Source: Pseudarthrobacter sp. ATCC 49987
Lineage (GTDB): Bacteria > Actinomycetota > Actinomycetes > Actinomycetales > Micrococcaceae
DNA length: 64,000 nt
Direction: 5' to 3'
NCBI RefSeq assembly: GCF_009928425.1
Contig: NZ_JAABNS010000001.1
Coordinates: forward strand, 3,410,001 to 3,474,000
The position numbers were made by a program, and so were the translations under genes. Position 1 is the first letter of the stretch. Each line of letters opens with the position of its first letter. Under the pieces are notes generated by a model that made no database searches, had not been told where the DNA came from, and saw nothing but the letters and a program-made list of their open reading frames with translations. Below, piece after piece: positions 57,871 through 64,000 of the stretch.

Positions 57871-60800
57871 TCAGTCGTCTTTCCGCAGGAATTCGTGTTC
57901 CTGACCGGCCTGGAGCAGGACCCGCTGCGTACCCACCCGCACCAGCACCGGGGCGGCATCGCCCGGCGCCGCCGATACCCGGAGCCGGTCGCGTTCCAGG
58001 TGCACGGCGAGCATCTGATCCCGGTAGCGGACCCGGAAGTCCACGCGGCTGAGCTCGGCCGGCAGCCGGGGCGCGAAGTCCAGGGCATCGCGCGTAATCC
58101 GCAGCCCGGCGAAGCTGCGCTGGACCACGTCGATCGTCCCGGCCATGGCGCCCAGATGGATGCCGGAGCGGGTGGTTCCGCCCTGGGTGTCGTCCAGGTC
58201 CGCGTCCAGTGCCTCCCGGAAAGTCGCCCACGCCCGCTCGGGGTCGCGCTGGGCCAGCACCGAGGCGTGGGCCACGCGGCTAAGCGTTGATCCGTGCGCA
58301 GTCCTGGCCAGGTAGAAGTCCACTGTGGCGGCCATCTGGGCAGAGGTGACGGCGTAGCCCATCCGGGCCAGGAACTGGATCAGCTGGTCCTCGCCCAGTA
58401 CGTACAGCAGCATCAGGACGTCGGCCTGTTTGGCCAGCCGGTAGTGGTTGGTACTGTCACCTTCCGCCTCCAGGATCAGGTCCAGCCGCTCGATGAGCCC
58501 GTAGGTCCGGCGGTAGTGCTTCCAGTCGAGTTCCCGGAGCGCGCTGTAGCCATCAAACTGGCTGATGACTCCGTCGTCGTGGAACGGCACGAACATGCGG
58601 CGGCTGAGGTGTTCCCAGGCCTCGATCTCGGCAGCGCTGATCAGCAGCCGGGCCCGCAGTTCCTCCATGTCGAACCCCTGCACGGAATGCATGATCCAGA
58701 CCGCCTGGTCGAACGCCCACGCCGCCATGATGTTGGTGTAGGCGTTGTCGTTCAGTCCGCCGCCCGGGTCGCCCGGATTTCCGGTGTGGTATTCGTCCGG
58801 GCCCATAACGCCCCGGAGGTGGAAGCGGTCTTCGGCCGGGTCGAACTCCGCCATGGACGCGAACAGCCGGGCGACGTCGACGATGATTTCCGCACCGTGC
58901 TCGGTCAGCCACCCGCGGTCCTGGGTCGCCTCGAAGTACTGCCAGGCGTTGTAGGCGACGGCGAGGCCAACGTGCCGCTGGAGCCGGGAGTAGTCCTTCA
59001 TCCAGTGCCCGGAGCGCCGGTTGAACAGCAGCTTGGGCGTCTGTTCCGTACCATCGCTGCCGCTTTGCCACGGAAACAGGGCCCCCTCCAGCCCGACATC
59101 CCGCGCCGCGTCCCGGGCCGCGCCGAGCCGCCGCCAGCGGTAATCGAGCAACTCCCGGGCGAGGGACGGCAGCCGGGAGTTCAGCAGCGGCAGGACGAAG
59201 AGTTCATCCCAGAAGACGTGTCCCCGGTAGCCCTCGCCATGCAGCCCGCGGGCCGGCACGCCCGCGTCGAGTTCGGCGGTGTGGGTGGTGAGCGTCTGCA
59301 GCAAGTGGAAGACGTGCAGGTTGAGGATGAGCTGCGCCTGCGAGCTGGCGTCAAACTCGATAACGAAGGGTTCGAGCAGGACCGCCCACGCGGCCTCGTG
59401 CTCGGCCTGCAGCGCCGCGAAACCGCCCGGGGCGCGGGCCAGGGCAGCCCGGGCTGCCGTCAGCGGTGAGGCGATGGCGTGGTCGCGGGAGGACGACACG
59501 GCGACGGTCTTGAGGATGGTCAGCGGCTCCCCCGCGGCTACGGAAAACTCGAAGCGGTGGGCGTGCACCCCGCCGAGTTGCTCGGCGATTCCGGCCACGG
59601 GCGGCCCGTCGGCCCCGGAGACTTCCGTCCGGAGTGCGAGGGCGATCCCGATCCCGCTGGTGACGGTCCGGACCTCCACCGTGAGGCCTGCGACGCCCGG
59701 GCCGGCCCCGGCGGCGGCAACCCGGACGGATCCCAGGTGCCGGTTGGAGAGCGCAGCGTCCTCGGGGACGTTGGAGTTCGTGACGCCCGTGTCGCAGCCG
59801 CTGCGGATGCTGAGGCCGCCGTCCCAGCCGACGGCCGTGAGGACGGTTTCCAGCGCGGCGAGGTGCGGTGTCGCCATGGACACGAGGCGGCGCTGCACCA
59901 GCCGGAGCTGCCGGCCGGCGTCGTCCTCCAGCAGCGCCTCCCGCGTCAGCACTGCCCGCTTCAGGTCCAGGGTGCGGCGCTCGCTGCGGAGCGAAAGTCC
60001 GCCCTCGGACCACCACGCCCCGTCGCCGATCCGGAGGTCCAGCGGCAGCCAGTCGGGGATGTTGACCATGTGCTCGTCGACCGTTTCCTGGTCCATAACA
60101 ACACTGCGCAGGCTGTTGTAGACGCCGGCGAGATAGCTGCCGGGATAGTGCACGGCCCCGGCGCGGTGCTCGGGGGCGGCGCCCCGCGTGGCCAGGTAAC
60201 CGTTGCCCAGGGTGGTGAGGGCTTCGCGGTGCCCCTCGTGCGCCGGGTCAAAGCCCTCATAGACCAGCAGCCACGGATGGGTGATGACCAGCCCGATGTC
60301 CAGTTGGCTGACATCCTCGACGACGACGTCGGCGCCCGCCGCTTCCAGCGGGTCCCGGCGCCCGGACCGGTCGATGCCGACTACCAGCCCGAAACCGCCG
60401 CGCCGCCCGGCCTCCACTCCGGTGATTGAATCCTCGATGACCATCGCCCGGGCGGGCGGGATTTCGAGCCGGCGCACCGCTTCCAGCGGCAACGCGGGGG
60501 CCGGCTTGCCCGCAACGTCGCGGTCCAGGGCCGTCTGCCCGTCGACGATGTGGTCGAAGACGTCCCCGAGCCCCGCGGCGGCCAGCAGCGCGCCCGCGTT
60601 CCGGGCCGAGGTGGCAAGCACCACCGGGATCCTGCCGGCCTTCAGCCGGCCGAGGAGGTCCGCGGTGCCGGGAAAGGCACGGACCGGGTTGTTGCTGAGC
60701 AGCTTTTCGAACAATTCGTTCTGGCGTGCCGCGAGTCCGAAGGCGGTCCACTCCCCGGACCCGTCCGACGGCGAACCCCCCGGGACGCTCCCGCCGCGGG

Positions 60801-61044
60801 AGGCCAGGAAGGTGGTTACCGCGTCCTCCCAGGTCCGGCCCGCCACCAGGTCCAGGTACTCGTCGGTACTGAACGGGTCGCGGCGGGTCCCGGCGGGAAG
60901 CCTCGGGTCCTGGAGGACGGCGTCGAAGAGTTGCTTCCAGGCGGCCGCACGAAGCTCGGCCGTGTCGGTGACCACCCCGTCGAGGTCAAAGATCACGGCG
61001 TCGACGGGCGCCAGCGCGGCGGCAAGAGTGGGCGACTCCGTCAT
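57871..61044 (-). CDS. HAD phosphatase / GH65 glycosyl phosphorylase fusion
   Basis: A 1057-residue fusion. Residues 1-255 are a beta-phosphoglucomutase-like HAD domain (VIFDLDGVVTDTAEL, with D20 and D22; later VIEDSITGVEAGRRGGFGLV). Residues 270-1057 are a GH65 enzyme (LGNGYLATRG near the start, DELFVLPLLNSRLPS, and the catalytic acid E751 in GPDEYHTGN). GH65 enzymes phosphorolyse or hydrolyse trehalose or maltose; the joined mutase would convert beta-glucose-1-phosphate to glucose-6-phosphate. The fused order (HAD first) is known in actinobacteria. Trehalose as substrate is inference. Confidence 0.9.
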   Translation of the reverse strand: MTESPTLAAALAPVDAVIFDLDGVVTDTAELRAAAWKQLFDAVLQDPRLPAGTRRDPFSTDEYLDLVAGRTWEDAVTTFLASRGGSVPGGSPSDGSGEWTAFGLAARQNELFEKLLSNNPVRAFPGTADLLGRLKAGRIPVVLATSARNAGALLAAAGLGDVFDHIVDGQTALDRDVAGKPAPALPLEAVRRLEIPPARAMVIEDSITGVEAGRRGGFGLVVGIDRSGRRDPLEAAGADVVVEDVSQLDIGLVITHPWLLVYEGFDPAHEGHREALTTLGNGYLATRGAAPEHRAGAVHYPGSYLAGVYNSLRSVVMDQETVDEHMVNIPDWLPLDLRIGDGAWWSEGGLSLRSERRTLDLKRAVLTREALLEDDAGRQLRLVQRRLVSMATPHLAALETVLTAVGWDGGLSIRSGCDTGVTNSNVPEDAALSNRHLGSVRVAAAGAGPGVAGLTVEVRTVTSGIGIALALRTEVSGADGPPVAGIAEQLGGVHAHRFEFSVAAGEPLTILKTVAVSSSRDHAIASPLTAARAALARAPGGFAALQAEHEAAWAVLLEPFVIEFDASSQAQLILNLHVFHLLQTLTTHTAELDAGVPARGLHGEGYRGHVFWDELFVLPLLNSRLPSLARELLDYRWRRLGAARDAARDVGLEGALFPWQSGSDGTEQTPKLLFNRRSGHWMKDYSRLQRHVGLAVAYNAWQYFEATQDRGWLTEHGAEIIVDVARLFASMAEFDPAEDRFHLRGVMGPDEYHTGNPGDPGGGLNDNAYTNIMAAWAFDQAVWIMHSVQGFDMEELRARLLISAAEIEAWEHLSRRMFVPFHDDGVISQFDGYSALRELDWKHYRRTYGLIERLDLILEAEGDSTNHYRLAKQADVLMLLYVLGEDQLIQFLARMGYAVTSAQMAATVDFYLARTAHGSTLSRVAHASVLAQRDPERAWATFREALDADLDDTQGGTTRSGIHLGAMAGTIDVVQRSFAGLRITRDALDFAPRLPAELSRVDFRVRYRDQMLAVHLERDRLRVSAAPGDAAPVLVRVGTQRVLLQAGQEHEFLRKDD

Positions 61045-61141
61045 GCCTCAGTCGTATCAGGCCCGCGCCCGCCGCGACAGTGGCGTTCTACCGCAATGTA
61101 ATGTGCGGCCGGTCCGGGGCTTCCCTGACGGCTGACAGCCG

Positions 61142-62095
61142 TCAGCCCAGCAGCGCGCCGAGGGTGGTGAAGCCGTAGCCGGCCTGGCGCATCCGCTCGA
61201 TCATCCCGGGCAGGGCGTCGGCGTCGAGGGTGGTCCCGTCGTCGGGGTTGGAGCCGATGTGCATCAGCACGATCTCCCCGGGCTGAAGCCGGGCGAGCGC
61301 ACGGTCCGCCACGATCTGCGCCGTGATCCCGCCGCTGCTGCCCTTCCAGCCCAGGGTGTCCACGGCCCAGCGGACGGGCAGGTAGCCGTAGGCGTTGACC
61401 GTGGCGATGGTCCGGGCGTCGCGATCGCCGAAGGGGAAGCGGAACAAGGGCCGCGGATCCCCGCCACCGGCCTGGATGGCCTGCTGCGCCCGGACCAGCT
61501 GGTCACCGATCGCGGCGTCCGCGAGCCCGGTGAAGCCGGGGTGGGTCATCGAATGGTTGCCCACCCGGTGGCCGCCCGCCACGATCGCCGCGACCCCCTG
61601 CGGGTTGGCGCCGGCCCAGTTGCCGGTGAGGAAAAACGTGCCGCGCACGCCGGTGGCGGCCAGGGTCTGCAGGATGCTGGGCAACCCTGCCGAGTTGGCT
61701 CCGGCGTCGAACGTCAGCGCCACCACAGGGCCGGCGCCCGGGATCACCTCGAGGTCGCGGCCGGCGAGCGCGGCGGGGAACGGGGCCGGAGGTTCAGGAA
61801 GTGGCGGTTCCGGCGCCGGTTCGGTCGCCGGGATCGTGGGCAGCGGCGCGGGCCCGGCCGGAACTGTTCCGCTGGGAGTGGGGGCCGGAGCGCCCGACGG
61901 CAACGGACCCGCCGTCGGGCTCTCCGTCGGGCCGGCCGTGGTGGGGAGTGAAGATGACGGCGGTGGCGGCGGTGTCGGAACAGCCGACGGCGGGACCGCC
62001 GTCAGGACCACAGCCAGCACCACCGCGGCGGCCAGCAAAAGCACCGCAGCCGCAGCCGCCAGCAATCGGCTCCGGCCGGAAAGGATCGACCACAT
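61142..62095 (-). CDS. Secreted/membrane-anchored polysaccharide deacetylase
   Basis: A 317-residue protein. A membrane span (about 11-33) and a 75-residue Pro/Thr/Ser linker lead to a NodB-homology domain (about 120-317). Motif 1 is TFDAG (128-132) rather than the common TFDDG, so the second Asp, a usual metal ligand, is Ala. Motif 2 has H181 and H185 (GNHSMTH), motif 3 RFPFG-D near 217. It probably removes acetyl groups from cell-wall glycans, or is a variant with altered metal use. It ends 97 bp after the GH65 gene start region. Confidence 0.88.
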   Translation of the reverse strand: MWSILSGRSRLLAAAAAVLLLAAAVVLAVVLTAVPPSAVPTPPPPPSSSLPTTAGPTESPTAGPLPSGAPAPTPSGTVPAGPAPLPTIPATEPAPEPPLPEPPAPFPAALAGRDLEVIPGAGPVVALTFDAGANSAGLPSILQTLAATGVRGTFFLTGNWAGANPQGVAAIVAGGHRVGNHSMTHPGFTGLADAAIGDQLVRAQQAIQAGGGDPRPLFRFPFGDRDARTIATVNAYGYLPVRWAVDTLGWKGSSGGITAQIVADRALARLQPGEIVLMHIGSNPDDGTTLDADALPGMIERMRQAGYGFTTLGALLG

Positions 62096-62127
62096 GCTTC
62101 ACTGTGGCACCACCGGCCACAGCCGGG

Positions 62128-63243
62128 CTAGGGCTGAAAGGCCCGCGCCGCCTGGGGCGCTGCCGGAATCAGGCGGTCGGCGCGGTACCGGTCGAACAAG
62201 CGGAGGAAGGAGTCTTCCGTCCGGCGGTACCCGGTGAAGCCGGCAAGGCGGCTCTTGCTCATATCGGTGACCACTTCGAGGTTCCGGCCCAGGTCACCGT
62301 CGGTGTGCCACCAGGACGCGACCCGTGCGAGATCGGGTTCGGCCAGCCCATGGCGTGCGGCGATGCCTGCCCAGACGCCCTCCTTGCCGAGCATTTGCTG
62401 TTCCAGCGGGCGGGGCTGGCCGGCGTACCCCACCGGCTCGACCCCAAAGTAGGCGGCCAGCGCCGGCCACATCCGCCGCCAGCGGAAAATGTCGCCGTTC
62501 ACAATGTTGTAGGCCTCTTCGCGCACGCCGTCGGCAGTGGCGGCCCAGATCATATGTTCCGCCAGCAGCCCGCTGTCCGTCATGTCCGTGAGGCTGTTCC
62601 ACTGCGTCTCGGAGCCGGGGAAGATGAACGGTTGCCCCAGTTCCCGGCAGATGGACGCCTGGACGGCGAGGGTGAGGCCCATGTTCATGGCATTGCCGAC
62701 TGCATGCCCGATCACCGTGTGCGCCCGGTGCACCGACCAGCCAAAGCCCTGCTTCCCGGCGGCAGCCCACAACTCGTCTTCCTGGGCGTAGTAGAAGTTG
62801 GGCGTCGGCAGCCTCGGCTCGCTTTCGCGGAAGGGAGTGTCCGGCATCTCCCCCGCCGCATACGCTTCAAACGGACCCAGATAGTGCTTCAGCCCAGTCA
62901 TCAGGGCCACATGCTGCACCGGATGGCCGCTGAGGCTGGCCAGCAGGTTCCGCAGCATGGCCGCGTTGGTCTCGATGTTTTCCTGTTCCGTGCTCATCCG
63001 TGACCATGCGGTGTAGAACACGTGGCTAAGCTGTTCAACGGCCAGGGCCTCACGCAGGCTCTCCACCGAAGTCAGGTCCGCACTCAAATGCCGGACATCG
63101 CCGCGCCGGATCGGACCACGGGACAGTGCCACAACGTCCCAGCTCGCATCCGCGAGCCGGTCCACCAGGGCTGATCCGGCTATTCCGCTGGCCCCAACCA
63201 CCAGGGCAGTCCTGGTCTCAACGGTCTCTGAACTGCTTCGCAC
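62128..63243 (-). CDS. PRISE-like SDR-family NAD(P)-dependent oxidoreductase
   Basis: A 371-residue extended SDR. The GTG start at 63241-63243 has an excellent AGGAGGAATCGC site; a longer frame has none. The NAD motif TALVVGASGIAGSALVDRLA is near 12-31, then LMTGLKHYLGPFEAY. The divergent active-site region NFYYAQEDELW replaces the usual Tyr-x-x-x-Lys, like progesterone-5-beta-reductase/iridoid synthase-like (PRISE) enzymes, which reduce enones. Bacterial members have unknown substrates. Precedes the divergent P-type ATPase gene. Confidence 0.85.
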   Translation of the reverse strand: MRSSSETVETRTALVVGASGIAGSALVDRLADASWDVVALSRGPIRRGDVRHLSADLTSVESLREALAVEQLSHVFYTAWSRMSTEQENIETNAAMLRNLLASLSGHPVQHVALMTGLKHYLGPFEAYAAGEMPDTPFRESEPRLPTPNFYYAQEDELWAAAGKQGFGWSVHRAHTVIGHAVGNAMNMGLTLAVQASICRELGQPFIFPGSETQWNSLTDMTDSGLLAEHMIWAATADGVREEAYNIVNGDIFRWRRMWPALAAYFGVEPVGYAGQPRPLEQQMLGKEGVWAGIAARHGLAEPDLARVASWWHTDGDLGRNLEVVTDMSKSRLAGFTGYRRTEDSFLRLFDRYRADRLIPAAPQAARAFQP

Positions 63244-63411
63244 GCGATTCCTCCTGCTGCTGTCCCGCTCCAGCGTCTCATGCCTGTGCGGTGGCGCCCC
63301 GCCGGCGGTCTGTAACCTGGGCCCGTACGGGCCTGCCAGGGAGGGGTCCGCAGTAGGATGCAAATAGTGGAAGACGCGTGTAGATGACGCGAAAACTAAG
63401 GCAGGATATCC

Positions 63412-64000
63412 GTGAAACTTTTGCTCCGGTATCCGCTTGTTGCGGGCACGATCGCTGCCCTGCTCGCGGTGCTCATACTGCTCCTGTCCGGGCAGCCGCT
63501 GATTGCGCAGGTCTCAGCCAGCATCTATGCCCTGGCGGTGGCGGCCTATCTTGCCGTCGGCATGGCCCGCCGGCTGATGGGCGGCCAATGGGGCATCGAC
63601 ATCCTGGCGGTCACGGCAATCGTCAGCACTGTCCTGGTGGGCGAGTTCATCGCCTCCATGATCATTGTCCTCATGATGGCCGGCGGCACGGCCCTCGAGG
63701 ACTACGCCGCCGGCCGGGCCAAGAAGGAACTGACCTCCCTGCTCGAGCGCGTCCCGCAGACCGCCCACCGGGAACGCAACGCCGGCTCCGCCGCCGGAAC
63801 CAATGCGGGCGGAAACAATGCCGCCGCAAACAATGCGGGCGGCCAGCACGAGGATGTTGCGGCCACTGACGTCCAGATCGGCGACATCCTCCTGGTCAGA
63901 CCGGGTGAGGTGGTCCCGCTGGACGGCATCCTGCTCTCTGAATCCGGCAGCTTCGACGAGTCCTCGCTCACCGGGGAGAGCCTTCCGGTGGAGCGGGCGG
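63412..64000 (+). CDS. Heavy-metal P1B-type ATPase, N-terminal part (cut by window edge)
   Basis: The first 196 residues of a P-type ATPase, GTG start after GCAGGATATCC. It has membrane spans at about 8-26, 33-50, 62-90, then the A-domain with GDILLVRPGEVVPLDGIL and the dephosphorylation motif TGES (187-190). No N-terminal metal-binding domain is present, as in the short ZntA-like heavy-metal ATPases of actinobacteria. A 25-residue Ala/Gly/Asn insert (about 122-147, with repeated NAGG) lies between transmembrane part and A-domain. The ion cannot be read because the CPC/phosphorylation parts are outside. Confidence 0.88.
   Translation, partial: MKLLLRYPLVAGTIAALLAVLILLLSGQPLIAQVSASIYALAVAAYLAVGMARRLMGGQWGIDILAVTAIVSTVLVGEFIASMIIVLMMAGGTALEDYAAGRAKKELTSLLERVPQTAHRERNAGSAAGTNAGGNNAAANNAGGQHEDVAATDVQIGDILLVRPGEVVPLDGILLSESGSFDESSLTGESLPVERA

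Noticed and set aside
1..64000. CRISPR arrays, insertion sequences or prophage
   Set aside because: No regularly spaced direct repeats, transposase motif or phage structural gene was recognised on either strand.

Overview
The window is a 64-kb piece of a high-GC actinobacterial chromosome. It has many GTG starts, 4-bp ATGA gene overlaps, DUF3618/holin-X/Asp23 envelope genes, LacI-controlled sugar ABC transport and a Streptomyces-like HutH. Gene content and order suggest a soil Micrococcaceae of the Arthrobacter/Pseudarthrobacter group; this is inference from content, with no 16S present. No phage, insertion sequence, integrase or CRISPR array was seen. The window is cut in an acyl-CoA dehydrogenase at the left and a P-type ATPase at the right.

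Layout. 1-4.9 kb: an acyl-CoA catabolic locus, with divergent acyl-CoA dehydrogenase and AMP-dependent CoA ligase around a 9+9-bp palindrome, a MarR regulator, a GAF protein and an MHS-type MFS transporter broken by one in-frame stop. 5.4-9.8 kb: a tight valine/isobutyrate operon (mmsA, 3-hydroxyisobutyryl-CoA hydrolase, mmsB, enoyl-CoA hydratase). 9.9-16.3 kb: xthA, a hypothetical gene, and a sugar ABC transporter with its LacI regulator, a consensus LacI operator and an intercistronic hairpin. 16.4-18.7 kb: a five-gene Asp23/AmaP-like envelope operon. 19.5-19.9 kb: tRNA-Phe, tRNA-Asp and tRNA-Glu. 20-30 kb: a PaiB-like protein, a lysE/lysG exporter pair, a DMT exporter, a zincin, a CDF metal exporter, an NlpC/P60 endopeptidase, an ABC exporter and a LolA-like protein. 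30-34 kb: a rifampicin phosphotransferase-like PEP enzyme behind a tandem Usp gene. 35-48 kb: a histidine-utilisation region (hutG, hutH, hutU, IclR regulator, HutT-like permease) with a CopC protein, a purine permease, a TetR/cupin pair and other genes. 49-52 kb: a small HTH protein, 3-hydroxybutyrate dehydrogenase with a divergent LysR, and a spermidine-synthase-like protein. 52.5-57.8 kb: an envelope-stress operon (YtxH-like, holin-X, DUF3618, YihY) followed by Usp and Zn-ADH. 57.9-64 kb: a HAD-GH65 fusion, a polysaccharide deacetylase, a PRISE-like SDR and a P1B-ATPase.

Most notable signals. (1) An 18-bp palindrome (TGTCYGGwATnCCrGACA-like) occurs upstream of hutU and twice upstream of the IclR gene, with weaker matches upstream of hutG and of the amino-acid permease. 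It suggests a dispersed hut regulon under the IclR protein. (2) A family of modular palindromic repeats (four copies) shares a GCC(G/C)TTTTGGG core. In one copy both convergent genes end inside the repeat with the same Ser-Thr-Ala-Pro-stop. (3) A single nonsense codon splits an otherwise intact transporter. No complete, clearly unprecedented system was found; the repeat family and the hut operator set are the best candidates for something undescribed.
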